From: Neomegalonema perideroedes DSM 15528
GTDB lineage: Bacteria; Pseudomonadota; Alphaproteobacteria; Rhodobacterales; Rhodobacteraceae
Length of the DNA stretch: 64,000 nt
Assembly: GCF_000374145.1 (NCBI RefSeq)
Contig: NZ_KB893654.1
Span: 894,995-958,994 of the forward strand
Direction: 5' to 3'
Positions 19,881-29,644 of the stretch are shown one piece after another (the first letter of the stretch is position 1; each line of letters opens with the position of its first letter). A program made the translations under genes and the position numbers. Below the pieces are notes generated by a model, which was not told the DNA's origin, ran no database searches, and saw only the letters and a program-made list of their open reading frames with translations.

Positions 19881-21872
19881 ATGCTGACCGCGATCGTCTT
19901 TCTGCCTCTGATCGGTTCGCTGATCTCGGGCTTCTTCGGCAAGCGCCTCGGCGAGACTCTGGCGCAATGGATCCCGACGGGGCTGCTTTTCGTCTCGGCG
20001 CTGTTTTCGTGGATCGTCTTCGCCCAGACCCTCGGCGGAGAGGACCGCCTCGTGCGGCTCTTCACCTGGATCTCCTCGGGCGAGCTTCAGACGGATTGGG
20101 CGTTGCGCGCCGATCCGCTGACCGCCGTGATGCTGGTGGTGGTGACCACGGTTTCGGCCTTGGTCCATCTCTATTCGGTCGGCTATATGGCGGAGGATCC
20201 GTCTAAGGCGCGGTTCTTCAGTTATCTCTCGTTCTTCACCTTCGCCATGCTGATGCTGGTGACGGCCGACAACTTCCTGCAGATGTTCTTCGGCTGGGAA
20301 GGCGTGGGCGTCGCGTCTTATCTGCTCATCGGCTTCTGGCATCAGAAGGACAGCGCCAACGCCGCCTCGATGAAGGCCTTCATCGTCAACCGCGTCGGCG
20401 ATTTCGGCTTCCTGCTCGGCATGTTCGGCGTCTTCGCGGTCTTCCGCAGTCTGGATTTCGACACCGTCTTCGCCGCCGCGCCGCAATACGCCGAATCCAC
20501 CTTCCATTTCCTCTGGATGGAGGTGAAGGTTCTGGAGGCGATCTGCTTCCTGCTCTTCATCGGCGCCATGGGCAAGTCGGCGCAGTTCTTTCTGCACACC
20601 TGGCTCCCCGACGCCATGGAGGGCCCGACGCCGGTGTCGGCGCTGATCCACGCCGCCACCATGGTGACCGCGGGCGTGGTGATGATCTGCCGCCTCTCGC
20701 CGCTTTTCGAGTGGGCGCCGGGGGCTCTGGCCTTCGTGACCTTCATCGGCGCGACCACGGCGCTCTTCGCGGCGACGGTCGGCCTCGTGCAGAACGACAT
20801 CAAGCGCATCATCGCTTATTCGACCTGCTCGCAGCTCGGCTATATGTTCTTCGCGGCGGGCCTCGGGGCCTATCCGGTGGCGATGTTCCACCTTTTCACG
20901 CACGCCTTCTTCAAGGCTCTGCTCTTCTTGGGCGCCGGCTCGGTCATCCATGCGATGCATCATGAGCAGGACATCCGCAAGATGGGCGGCCTCTGGCGCT
21001 ATATCCCGCTGACCTTCGTCATGATGGTGGTGGGCACTCTGGCGATCACCGGCCTGCCGCTGCTCTCGGGCTTCTACTCCAAGGACGCCATCATCGAGGT
21101 GGCCTTCGTCGGCAAGGGCTGGACGGCGCAATACGCCTTCTTCGTGAGCCTGCTCGTCGCGGCGATGACCTCCTTCTATTCCTGGCGGCTGATCTTCAAG
21201 GTCTTCTTCGGACCCCGCGTCTGGAAGGACGATCCCGATCCTTATCCGACGCCGGTCGAAGAGGCGCATGACGACCATGCTCATGGAGATGATCACGGCC
21301 ACGGCCATCACGAGCTTCATCCGCATGAGAGCCCCAAGACCATGCTCATCCCCATCGGGGTGCTGACGGTCGGCGCGATCCTCGCGGGCGCGATCTTCGC
21401 GCCGGGCTTCATCGGCGACGGATATGAAGAATTCTGGCGCGGCTCCATCTTCTTCGGCCCGAACAACCACGTCATGCACGACTTCCATTATGTGCCGCTG
21501 TGGGTGAAGTTTGCGCCCTTCATGATGATGGTCACGGGCTTCTTCATCGCCTGGACGCTCTATGAGCGCCGCCGCGATCTGCCTGCGAAGCTCGCCCGGT
21601 CTCAGGAGGCGCTGTACACCTTCTTCCTGAATCGCTGGTGGTTCGATCAGGCTTATGACTTCCTCTTCGTGAAGCCTGCTCAGGCTCTGGGGCGGTTCCT
21701 CTGGAAGAAGGGCGACGGCGCGACCATCGACGGCGCCATCGACGGGGCTTCGATGAAGATCGCCCCCGCCATCGCCGGTTTGCTGCGCCGGGCGCAATCC
21801 GGATATGTGTTCCACTACGCCTTCGCGATGATCCTTGGGGTCGTGGTGCTGGTCGGTCTGGCGGTGGTTTGA
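19881..21872 (+). CDS. nuoL: NADH-quinone oxidoreductase subunit L
   Basis: Distal antiporter-like proton pump subunit, 663 residues. Core motifs are [18 protein letters not shown] (helix 5, with the key Glu), [28 protein letters not shown] (helices 7-8, with Lys/His residues nearby), and [19 protein letters not shown]. Between the antiporter core and the C-terminal lateral helix, residues 459-485 are strikingly His/Asp-rich ([20 protein letters not shown]). Similar His-rich linkers are, as far as I recall, seen in relatives, so metal binding is possible but not shown. Confidence 0.97.
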   Translation: MLTAIVFLPLIGSLISGFFGKRLGETLAQWIPTGLLFVSALFSWIVFAQTLGGEDRLVRLFTWISSGELQTDWALRADPLTAVMLVVVTTVSALVHLYSVGYMAEDPSKARFFSYLSFFTFAMLMLVTADNFLQMFFGWEGVGVASYLLIGFWHQKDSANAASMKAFIVNRVGDFGFLLGMFGVFAVFRSLDFDTVFAAAPQYAESTFHFLWMEVKVLEAICFLLFIGAMGKSAQFFLHTWLPDAMEGPTPVSALIHAATMVTAGVVMICRLSPLFEWAPGALAFVTFIGATTALFAATVGLVQNDIKRIIAYSTCSQLGYMFFAAGLGAYPVAMFHLFTHAFFKALLFLGAGSVIHAMHHEQDIRKMGGLWRYIPLTFVMMVVGTLAITGLPLLSGFYSKDAIIEVAFVGKGWTAQYAFFVSLLVAAMTSFYSWRLIFKVFFGPRVWKDDPDPYPTPVEEAHDDHAHGDDHGHGHHELHPHESPKTMLIPIGVLTVGAILAGAIFAPGFIGDGYEEFWRGSIFFGPNNHVMHDFHYVPLWVKFAPFMMMVTGFFIAWTLYERRRDLPAKLARSQEALYTFFLNRWWFDQAYDFLFVKPAQALGRFLWKKGDGATIDGAIDGASMKIAPAIAGLLRRAQSGYVFHYAFAMILGVVVLVGLAVV

Positions 21873-21885
21873 GGGGGCCGCAAGC

Positions 21886-23448
21886 ATGGGCTATGTGTTG
21901 AACGCCGTTTTATGGCTGCCGCTGATCGGCGGCTTGATCCTGCTGCTTCTGAAGGGCGATGGTCCGGCGGAGCGGTTGTTGATCAAGCGTTGGTCCCTTG
22001 GGATTTCGGTCCTCACCTTTTTGATCTCGCTGATCCTGCTCTTCAGCTTCGACTCCAGCTCTCCGGCCTTCCAGTTCGTGGTGGACCGGCCTTGGCTGGC
22101 GGGGCTGAATTATAAGCTCGGCGTGGACGGCTTCTCCTTCCCCTTCCTCATGCTGACGACGGCGCTGATGCCCATCGTCTTCCTGGCGAGCTGGAACGTC
22201 GAGACGCGGGTCCGGGAGTATTTCATCGCCTTCCTCGTGCTGGAGACGCTGATGATCGGCGTGTTCTGCGCGCTGGACATGGTGCTCTTCTACCTCTTCT
22301 TCGAGGCCGGCCTGATCCCGATGTTCCTGATCATCGGCGTCTGGGGCGGCAAGCGGCGCATCTACGCGAGCTTCAAATTCTTCCTCTACACCCTGCTCGG
22401 CTCCTTGCTGATGCTGGTGGCGATGATCTGGATGTGGAGCTACGCGGGCACCACCGACATCGAAAAGCTGCTCGTGACGGATTTCCCGCATGACGGCTTC
22501 CGGGTGCTCGGCTTCATGGTCACGGGCGGGGCGCAGACTTTGCTCTGGCTGGCCTTCTTCGCGAGCTTCGCGGTGAAGATGCCCATGTGGCCGGTCCACA
22601 CCTGGCTCCCCGACGCCCACGTCGAGGCGCCGACGGCGGGCTCGGTGGTTCTGGCCTCGATCCTGCTGAAGATGGGCGGTTACGGCTTCGTGCGGTTCAA
22701 TCTGCCGATGTTCCCCGTCGCCTCCGACCTCATGGCGAATTTCGTCTTCACGCTCAGCGTGATCGGCATCGTCTACGCCTCGCTGGTCGCGCTGGTGCAG
22801 GAGGACATGAAGAAGCTCGTCGCCTATAGCTCGGTGGCGCATATGGGCTTCGTGACCATGGGCCTCTTCTCCGGCACTCAGCAGGGGATCGACGGCGCCA
22901 TGTTCCAGATGCTCAGCCACGGCTTCATCGCGGGCGCCTTGTTCCTCTGCGTGGGCGTGGTCTACGACCGCCTCCACACCCGCGAGATCGCGGCTTACGG
23001 CGGCGTGGTCAACGTCATGCCGATGTTCGCGGTGGTCTTCCTGTTCTTCACCATGGGCAACGTGGGCTTGCCGGGCACCTCGGGCTTCGTGGGCGAGTTC
23101 CTCACCATGACCGGCGCCTATGAGGCCAACACTTGGGTCGCCTTCTTCGCGGCGACGGGCGTGATCCTCTCGGCGGGCTACGCGCTCTGGCTTTACCGCC
23201 GGGTGGCCTTCGGGACGATCACCAACCCCCATGTCGCCGAGATGAAGGAGATGGGCCGTCGCGAGATCGCGCTCTTCGCGCCGCTGGTGATCGCCACGCT
23301 GTACTTCGGCCTTTATCCGAAGCCCGCTCTGGACGCCTTCGGAACCTCGACGGCCCATCTGCTGACCCGCTATGAGGCGGCGGTGGGCGAGCGTCCGCCC
23401 ATCGCTCTGCCGGGCGCGGCTCCCGCCGCCGCCGAAGCGCATCATTGA
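21886..23448 (+). CDS. nuoM: NADH-quinone oxidoreductase subunit M
   Basis: Antiporter-like proton pump subunit, 520 residues, about 14 helices. Motifs are [20 protein letters not shown] near residue 140 (conserved Glu), [21 protein letters not shown] (conserved Lys region) and [19 protein letters not shown]. The start at ATG 21886 (GAGGGGG upstream, just after the nuoL stop) matches the family N terminus; an in-frame ATG inside nuoL is disfavoured. Confidence 0.97.
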   Translation: MGYVLNAVLWLPLIGGLILLLLKGDGPAERLLIKRWSLGISVLTFLISLILLFSFDSSSPAFQFVVDRPWLAGLNYKLGVDGFSFPFLMLTTALMPIVFLASWNVETRVREYFIAFLVLETLMIGVFCALDMVLFYLFFEAGLIPMFLIIGVWGGKRRIYASFKFFLYTLLGSLLMLVAMIWMWSYAGTTDIEKLLVTDFPHDGFRVLGFMVTGGAQTLLWLAFFASFAVKMPMWPVHTWLPDAHVEAPTAGSVVLASILLKMGGYGFVRFNLPMFPVASDLMANFVFTLSVIGIVYASLVALVQEDMKKLVAYSSVAHMGFVTMGLFSGTQQGIDGAMFQMLSHGFIAGALFLCVGVVYDRLHTREIAAYGGVVNVMPMFAVVFLFFTMGNVGLPGTSGFVGEFLTMTGAYEANTWVAFFAATGVILSAGYALWLYRRVAFGTITNPHVAEMKEMGRREIALFAPLVIATLYFGLYPKPALDAFGTSTAHLLTRYEAAVGERPPIALPGAAPAAAEAHH

Positions 23449-23464
23449 TCCGGAGGGGCGTAAG

Positions 23465-24967
23465 ATGAGCCTGAATCTCGCGGCCGCCGCGCCGGAACTG
23501 ATCCTCGCCGTGGCGGCGCTCGCCATCCTGATGTTCGGAGTGCTGCGCGCTCCGGCTCCGGCCTATCTGCTGGCTGCGGGCGACAAGCCCGCCGCCGCCC
23601 TCGCCGAGCGCCGCAACGCCGCATGGGCTTTGTGGTTCGCGGTGGGGGCTCTGATCCTCGCGGCGCTTTGGGCGGGGTTCTGGGCTCCGGCGGGACGCGC
23701 CTTCTCGGACGCCTTCATCCTCGACGGGCTGTCGCGCTACGCCAAGGTCGCGGCCTTCCTGACGGCGGCGGCGGCTCTGGCGCTCTCGCGCGACCTCATG
23801 GGGCGGCTGGAGGCTCTGAGCTACGAATACGCCGTGCTGGTGGTGCTGGCCGCCCTCGGCATGGGGATGATGGCCTCGGCCAATGATCTGATCTCGCTCT
23901 ACATCGGCCTTGAGCTTCAGTCTCTGGCGCTTTACGTCCTCGCCGCCCTGCGCCGCGACGACGCCCGCGCCACCGAAGCCGGATTGAAGTATTTCGTGCT
24001 GGGCGCGCTTTCATCGGGCCTGCTGCTCTTCGGCGCAAGCTTCGTCTACGGCTACACCGGCTCGATCAATTTCGACGTCATCCGCGCCGTCACGGCGGTG
24101 GAGGAGGGTCATAACCTCTCCGTCGGCCTGCTGATCGGCATCTCCCTGATGGCGTGCGGCATCGGCTTCAAGCTCTCGGCCGCGCCCTTCCACATGTGGA
24201 CGCCCGACGTCTATCAGGGCGCGCCTCTGCCCATCGCGGCCTTCTTCGCCTCGGCGGCGAAGATCGCGGCGGCGGCCATGCTGCTGCGCCTTTTCTACGG
24301 CGCCTTCGGCGAGGCCACGAGCCAATGGCGCGACATCCTCGCGGTGCTGGCGGCGGCCTCGATGCTGGTCGGCGGCTTCGGCGCTCTGGTGCAGACCAAC
24401 GTCGTGCGGCTGCTGGCCTATTCCTCCATCGGCAACGTCGGCTTCGCCCTGACGGGCATGGCGGCGGGCACGGCGCAGGGAATCTCCAGCGGCCTGCTCT
24501 ATATGGTGATCTACGCGGTCACGACTTTGGGCGTCTTCGCCTTCCTCTTCGGGATGCGCCGGGGCGGCAAGCCCGCGCTGGCCATCTCCGATTTCGCGGG
24601 GCTGGCCCGGCGCGACATGGCTTCGGCGCTTTGCCTCGGCGCGCTGATGTTCAGTCTGGCGGGCGTTCCGCCTCTGGCGGGCTTCTTCGCCAAGCTCTAC
24701 GCCTTCCAGGCCGCCTGGACGGCGGGTCTGGGCTATCTGCTGGTGATCGCGGTCCTCGCGGCGGTGGTCAGCGCCTTTTATTACATCCGCGTCGTCAAGG
24801 TCATGTTCTTCGACGAGCCCGCGGAGGCCTTCGACCCGCAGCCCTTCGGGCAGAGGCTGGCGCTTTACGCGGCGGCGGCCTTCAGCCTGATCTTCGTCAT
24901 CGGCGGCTTCGGCCTGCCGGAGGCGGCGCAGCGGGCCGCGACGGCCCTGATCGGCGGCGGCGCGTGA
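23465..24967 (+). CDS. nuoN: NADH-quinone oxidoreductase subunit N
   Basis: Third antiporter-like proton pump subunit, 500 residues. Motifs are ANDLISLYIGLELQSLALYVLAA near residue 138 (key Glu), GFKLSAAPFHMWTPDVYQGAP near residue 236 (key Lys), and RLLAYSSIGNVGFALTGMA. ATG 23465 is chosen since upstream in-frame starts lie inside nuoM. It is the last nuo gene, and its stop overlaps the GTG of birA, so birA and coaX are probably in the same transcript. Confidence 0.97.
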   Translation: MSLNLAAAAPELILAVAALAILMFGVLRAPAPAYLLAAGDKPAAALAERRNAAWALWFAVGALILAALWAGFWAPAGRAFSDAFILDGLSRYAKVAAFLTAAAALALSRDLMGRLEALSYEYAVLVVLAALGMGMMASANDLISLYIGLELQSLALYVLAALRRDDARATEAGLKYFVLGALSSGLLLFGASFVYGYTGSINFDVIRAVTAVEEGHNLSVGLLIGISLMACGIGFKLSAAPFHMWTPDVYQGAPLPIAAFFASAAKIAAAAMLLRLFYGAFGEATSQWRDILAVLAAASMLVGGFGALVQTNVVRLLAYSSIGNVGFALTGMAAGTAQGISSGLLYMVIYAVTTLGVFAFLFGMRRGGKPALAISDFAGLARRDMASALCLGALMFSLAGVPPLAGFFAKLYAFQAAWTAGLGYLLVIAVLAAVVSAFYYIRVVKVMFFDEPAEAFDPQPFGQRLALYAAAAFSLIFVIGGFGLPEAAQRAATALIGGGA

Positions 24968-25752
24968 GTCTCGGCCTCGGTCTCGATTCCGCGCGGGTTC
25001 TCCGCTTCGACGATCTCGACAGCACCAACGCCGAGGCGGCCAGACGCGCCGCCTCCGGCGAGCGGGGGCCGCTCTGGATCCTCGCGAAGCGCCAGACGGC
25101 GGGACGCGGACGCTCAGGCCGCGCATGGTCCACGCCGGAGGGCAATCTCGCCGCCACCCTGCTCTTCGCGCCGGAGGCGCCGCCCGCTCAGGCGGCGCTT
25201 CACGCTTTCGCGGCGGGGCTGGCTCTGGCCGAGGCGACGCTTCAGGCGGTTCCGAAGCTCGCCCGCGCGGAGGTCCGGCTGAAATGGCCGAATGATCTGC
25301 TGGTGAAGGGCGGCAAGGCCTCCGGGCTTCTGCTGGAGGCCTCGGGCGGCGGACTCGGCCGCAGCGTGGACTGGCTGGCGGTGGGGATGGGCGTGAACCT
25401 TGCGACCGTCCCCGAGGCCGCCGGGGCGCGCTGGACGCCGACCCGGCTCGACGCCTTCGCCGCCGCGCCTCTGGATCCTGAGGCTTATCTCACGCTGGTC
25501 GCGGCGCGCTTCGACCATTGGGCCTTGCGGCTGGCCACCGAGGGCTTCGCGCCTTTGCGGGCGGCTTGGCTGACTTGGGCGGCGGGTTTGGGCGGCCCGA
25601 TCCTCGCGCGGGCGGGGGCCGAAAATTTCGAAGGGATCTTCGAGGATCTTGACGCGCAGGGCGCTCTGATGCTCCGTCAGGGAGCCGGCCTGCTCCGCAT
25701 CGCGGCGGCCGACGTGCATTTTCCTGAACCTGATCGCCGGGGGGCTCCCTAG
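24964..25752 (+). CDS. birA: Biotin--[acetyl-CoA-carboxylase] ligase
   Basis: Attaches biotin to the carboxyl carrier protein of acetyl-CoA carboxylase via biotinyl-AMP. It has 262 residues and lacks the N-terminal repressor helix-turn-helix of E. coli BirA, so it is the monofunctional type. Motifs are LDSTNAEAARRA near residue 17, the biotinyl-AMP loop QTAGRGRSGRAWSTPEGNL, and KWPNDLLVKGGKASGLLLE. It begins with GTG overlapping the nuoN stop (GTGA). The order nuoN-birA-coaX-rnj is common in alphaproteobacteria. Confidence 0.94.
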   Translation: MSLGLGLDSARVLRFDDLDSTNAEAARRAASGERGPLWILAKRQTAGRGRSGRAWSTPEGNLAATLLFAPEAPPAQAALHAFAAGLALAEATLQAVPKLARAEVRLKWPNDLLVKGGKASGLLLEASGGGLGRSVDWLAVGMGVNLATVPEAAGARWTPTRLDAFAAAPLDPEAYLTLVAARFDHWALRLATEGFAPLRAAWLTWAAGLGGPILARAGAENFEGIFEDLDAQGALMLRQGAGLLRIAAADVHFPEPDRRGAP

Positions 25753-25753
25753 A

Positions 25754-26542
25754 ATGCTGCTCGCCATCGACGTCGGCAACACCAACACCCTCTTCGCCCT
25801 GCATGACGGCGAGGGCTTTCGCGCGCAATGGCGCATCTCCACCGACGGCCGCCGCACCGCCGACGAATATTACGTCTGGCTGCGCAACCTCATGGCGCTG
25901 GAGGGGGTCGACCCCGAAGCCGTGACGGACGCCATTCTGGCGCAGGTCGCGCCGCAGACCTTGTTCAATCTGCGCAGTCTCTGCCGGAAATATTTCAAGG
26001 TGGAGCCTCTGGTGGTCGGCGAGCCGGGCTGCGCGCTCGGCATCGAGGTGCGCATGCCCAATCCGGGCGAGGTGGGCGCGGATCGCCTCGTCAACGTGGC
26101 GGCGGGCCTGCGCGACTACGGCCCGAACCTCATCATCATAGATTTCGGCACCGCCACCACCTTCGACGTCTGCGACGAGGACGGCGCCTATGCGGGGGGC
26201 GCGATTTCCCCGGGGATCAACCTCTCTCTGGAGGCGCTGCATCAGGCGGCCGCCAAGCTGCCGCGCATCGACGTGGCGCGTCCGGCGCGGGTGATCGGCA
26301 AAGGAACCGTCGACGCCATGCGCAGCGGCGTCTATTGGGGATATGTGGGACTCATCGAGGGCCTCTGCGACCGCATCGAGGCCGAGCATGGGCGCCCCAT
26401 GACCGTCATCGCCACCGGCGGGCTCGCGCCGTTGTTTTCGAAGGCCACCCCGCGCATCGATCACGGAGATCCGGATCTGACCATGCGCGGACTGGCCTAC
26501 ATCCATGCGTTGAACCGGGCGAAGCCCCCCGGAGATGCTTAA
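25754..26542 (+). CDS. coaX: Type III pantothenate kinase
   Basis: First step of coenzyme A synthesis. It has 262 residues. Motifs of the ASKHA-fold CoaX family are LLAIDVGNTNTLFALHDG (phosphate 1), PNPGEVGADRLVNVAAG with the catalytic Asp, IIIDFGTATTFDVCDEDG (phosphate 2), and GGAISPGINLSLEALHQAAAKLPRI. One base separates it from birA. The frame ends 89 bases before RNase J. Confidence 0.96.
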   Translation: MLLAIDVGNTNTLFALHDGEGFRAQWRISTDGRRTADEYYVWLRNLMALEGVDPEAVTDAILAQVAPQTLFNLRSLCRKYFKVEPLVVGEPGCALGIEVRMPNPGEVGADRLVNVAAGLRDYGPNLIIIDFGTATTFDVCDEDGAYAGGAISPGINLSLEALHQAAAKLPRIDVARPARVIGKGTVDAMRSGVYWGYVGLIEGLCDRIEAEHGRPMTVIATGGLAPLFSKATPRIDHGDPDLTMRGLAYIHALNRAKPPGDA

Positions 26543-26631
26543 AGCAGACGCATGACGCCATAGGGCCGCGCCGCGGGGCCTTTTCAGACCGCGGCTTCGC
26601 CTTTTGGGCGAAGATCAACATGGAGGGACGC

Positions 26632-28317
26632 ATGGCGCGTCAAGAAGGCCTTTACTACGTCGCTTTGGGCGGCGCGGGCGAAATCGGCATGAATCTCTAT
26701 CTCTACGGCTACGGCTCGCAGAACGACCGCCGCTGGATCGCCGTGGATTGCGGCATCGGCTTCCCCGAGGAGGCCCACGCCCCCGGCGTGGAGGTCATGA
26801 CCCCCGACATTTCTTTCCTCAAGCGCGAGGCGGGGCGTCTGGACGCGCTCTTCATCACCCACGCCCATGAAGACCATATCGGCGCGCTGGAATATCTCTG
26901 GCCTGAGCTGAATTGTCCGATCTACGCGGGCAAATTCGCGGCGGCCATCGGGCGCGGCAAGCTCGCCGAGGCGCGGATCGACGCGAAGGCCATTCGCGAA
27001 ATGGCTCCGGGCGAGCGGGTGACGGTCGGCGCCTTCACCGTCGAGACCTTCGCCATGACCCATTCCGCGCCGGAAACCAACGCGCTGATCATCCGCACGC
27101 CGGTCGGGACCATCTTCCACAGCGCCGACTTTAAAATCGACCGCACCCCCATGCCGGGGCAGGGCGCGCCCATCGACGAAGAGGCTCTGAAGCGCCTCGG
27201 CGACGAGGGGATTCTCGCTCTGGCCTGCGATTCCACCAATGTCTTTCAGGAAGGCTGGTCGCGCTCGGAATCCAGCCTCAAGGACAGCCTCCGCGAGATC
27301 ATCGCGGCGCGCAAGGGCCGCGTCGCGGCCACGAGCTTCGCCTCCAACGTGGCGCGCGTGAAGATGCTGGCCGAAGCGGCGATCGAGGCGGGGCGTCAGG
27401 TCTCGGTGGCGGGCCGCGCCATGCGCCGCATGATCGAGGCCGCGCTGGAGACCGGCGTGATCGACAGCTTCCCTCCGGTGACCTCGGAGGAGCGCATGCG
27501 CGATCTGCCCGACCATGAGGCCTTTTATCTGGTCACGGGCAGCCAAGGCGAATCGCGGGCGGCTCTGGCGCGCATCGCCGAGGGGCAGTTCTCCGGCGTG
27601 GATCTCGGCGACGGCGACACGGTGATCTTCTCCTCGCGGATCATCCCCGGCAATGAGAACGGCGTCTATCGCATCTACAACAAGCTCGCGGAGAAGGGCG
27701 TGGAGGTGGTGGACGTGGACCGTCATCACGTCCATGTCTCGGGCCACGCCCGCCGCGACGAGATCGCCCGGCTCTACGAGCTTCTGCGTCCCAAGCTGGC
27801 CATTCCGATGCATGGCGAATTCCGCCATCTGCTGGAGCACGCCCGCATGGCCGGAGAATGGGGCGCCGATCAGGCGGTGCTCGCGCCCAACGGACGCCTC
27901 GCGCGTCTGGGGCCGGGCGCGCCCAAGGTGCTGGAGACGGTCGAGACCGGTCGCATGTATGTGGACGGGCATCAGCTCATCGGCGCCATGGACGGCGTGG
28001 TCCGCGCCCGGCGCAAGATGGCGATGAACGGCCATATCGCCGTGACGCTGGTGGTGGATAAGGCGGGCGAGCTCATCGCCGATCCCGAGGCCCGCGCTCT
28101 GGGCGCGCCGGAGGAATCCTCCTCCTGGCGCGGCAGCTTCGAGGATCAGATCACGGCGGCGGTCGAGACGGCGGTGGAGGCCATGAGCGCCAAGGCCCGC
28201 CGCTCCGACGGCTCTCTTGAGGAAGCCGCCGTCCTCGCGACGCGCCGGGTTTCGGCGGCGCTTTGGGGCAAGAAGCCCGAAGTCTCGGTGACGGTGGTGC
28301 GGCTCGACGAAAACTAA
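26632..28317 (+). CDS. rnj: Ribonuclease J
   Basis: Metallo-beta-lactamase/beta-CASP exo- and endoribonuclease of RNA decay and rRNA maturation. It has 561 residues. Zinc motif 2 is THAHEDHIGALEYLW near residue 75, with other motifs in ACDSTNV, HSADFKIDRTPMPG, SRIIPGNENGVYRIYN, and the beta-CASP HVSGHA and PMHGEFRHL stretches. GGAGGGA ends just before ATG 26632; ATG 26620 in the same frame would add four residues. It is transcribed after coaX, and a hairpin terminator follows. It may contribute to turnover of the structured RNAs at 47.5-48.4 kb, but no sequence evidence ties them together. Confidence 0.95.
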   Translation: MARQEGLYYVALGGAGEIGMNLYLYGYGSQNDRRWIAVDCGIGFPEEAHAPGVEVMTPDISFLKREAGRLDALFITHAHEDHIGALEYLWPELNCPIYAGKFAAAIGRGKLAEARIDAKAIREMAPGERVTVGAFTVETFAMTHSAPETNALIIRTPVGTIFHSADFKIDRTPMPGQGAPIDEEALKRLGDEGILALACDSTNVFQEGWSRSESSLKDSLREIIAARKGRVAATSFASNVARVKMLAEAAIEAGRQVSVAGRAMRRMIEAALETGVIDSFPPVTSEERMRDLPDHEAFYLVTGSQGESRAALARIAEGQFSGVDLGDGDTVIFSSRIIPGNENGVYRIYNKLAEKGVEVVDVDRHHVHVSGHARRDEIARLYELLRPKLAIPMHGEFRHLLEHARMAGEWGADQAVLAPNGRLARLGPGAPKVLETVETGRMYVDGHQLIGAMDGVVRARRKMAMNGHIAVTLVVDKAGELIADPEARALGAPEESSSWRGSFEDQITAAVETAVEAMSAKARRSDGSLEEAAVLATRRVSAALWGKKPEVSVTVVRLDEN

Positions 28318-28370
28318 GCCTCTGCGGCGAAAAGCATAAGCTTATTCGGCTCCCGAATGATCTAGGAGGG

Positions 28371-28410
28371 GAGGCGGCTCCGCGCGGCGGGGCCGCCTCT
28401 TCGCCTTTTC
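28371..28410 (+). terminator. Probable intrinsic terminator after rnj
   Basis: GAGGCGGC at 28371-28378 and GCCGCCTC at 28392-28399 form an 8-bp GC-rich stem followed by a T-rich stretch (TTCGCCTTTTC). The T-run is interrupted, so efficiency is uncertain. It lies between rnj and the MFS gene. Confidence 0.45.
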
Positions 28411-28426
28411 AGAAAGACCGCGCCCC

Positions 28427-29644
28427 ATGTCCCCTCAGGCCCCTCTTCAGGCTTCCGAACCGGCTTCGGCCCGCCGCAATATCGTCGCGCTGACGATGGC
28501 GGCGGCTTTGGGCTCGGCGAGTCCGCCGATTTTGATTTCTCTGGGCGGGCTGGTGGGTCAGAGGCTGGCCTCCGATCCCGCCATGGCGACTTTGCCGGTG
28601 AGCCTCTTCAATCTCGGGCTGGCGCTCGGGACTTTGCCCGCCGCCTATCTGATGCGCCGCTACGGACGCCGCAGCGCTTATGTCTTCGGCGCCTGCTTCG
28701 GGATCGTCTCCGGGCTGATCGCGGCTTTCGGCGTGATCTCGGCGGTTTTCGCGGTCTTCTGCGCGGGGGCGACTCTGGCGGGCTTTTACGCCGCCTATGT
28801 CCAGAGCTATCGCTTCGCCGCCGCCGACGGCGTCGAGGGGCCGATGAAGGCCAAAGCGATCTCTTGGGTGATGCTGGGCGGTCTGGCGGCGGCGATCATC
28901 GGGCCGCAGCTGGTCATCCACACCCGCGACTCCATCCCGGACGCGCCTTTCGCCGGGGCCTTCTTCAGTCAGGCGGCTTTGGCGCTTCTGGCGATTCCGG
29001 TTCTGCTCATGCTGCGGACGCCCAAGCCCGCCGCGATGGGCGCGGGCGCCGCCGAGGGCGGGCGCGGCCTCGGCGAGCTTTTATCTTCGCCGCGCTATCT
29101 GCTGGCGGTGGCGACGGGGATCGTCTCCTATGGGCTGATGACCTTCGTCATGACCGCCGCGCCTATGGCCATGGTGGGGCATGGCCATAGCGTGGATCAT
29201 GCGGCTCAGGGGATTCAATGGCATGTGCTGGCCATGTTCGCGCCGAGCTTCGTGACGGGGCGCCTCATCGCGCGTTTCGGCGCCGAGCGGGTGGCGGCGG
29301 TCGGGCTCGTGGTCACGGCGCTTTCCGGCGCGGTGGCTCTGGGCGGGATGGATCTCGGCCATTTCTGGGTTTCGCTGATCCTGCTGGGCGTGGGCTGGAA
29401 CTTCGGCTTCATCGGGGCCAGCGCCATGGTGGCCGCCGCCCATAGTCCCGCCGAGCGCGGCAAGGCTCAGGGCCTGAACGATTTTCTCGTCTTCGGCGTG
29501 GTGGCGGCGGCCTCCTTCTTCTCGGGCGCTCTGCTGAACGCCTCGGGCTGGCGGATGATCAACTGGCTGATCTTCCCCGCCGTGGCTTTGATCCTCGCGC
29601 CTCTGGTCTGGCGGACGGCGCGGAGGCCGCAGGCTCAGGTCTGA
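28427..29644 (+). CDS. MFS transporter
   Basis: Major facilitator superfamily permease, 405 residues with about twelve hydrophobic helices. The helix 2-3 loop motif is LMRRYGRRSAYVFG near residue 75, a good match to the MFS signature. Substrate cannot be told from sequence. The N terminus is a short hydrophilic stretch before IVALTMAAALGSA. The gene stands alone, and its 3' end overlaps the oppositely oriented capsule gene by ten bases, so the two transcripts converge. Confidence 0.85.
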   Translation: MSPQAPLQASEPASARRNIVALTMAAALGSASPPILISLGGLVGQRLASDPAMATLPVSLFNLGLALGTLPAAYLMRRYGRRSAYVFGACFGIVSGLIAAFGVISAVFAVFCAGATLAGFYAAYVQSYRFAAADGVEGPMKAKAISWVMLGGLAAAIIGPQLVIHTRDSIPDAPFAGAFFSQAALALLAIPVLLMLRTPKPAAMGAGAAEGGRGLGELLSSPRYLLAVATGIVSYGLMTFVMTAAPMAMVGHGHSVDHAAQGIQWHVLAMFAPSFVTGRLIARFGAERVAAVGLVVTALSGAVALGGMDLGHFWVSLILLGVGWNFGFIGASAMVAAAHSPAERGKAQGLNDFLVFGVVAAASFFSGALLNASGWRMINWLIFPAVALILAPLVWRTARRPQAQV

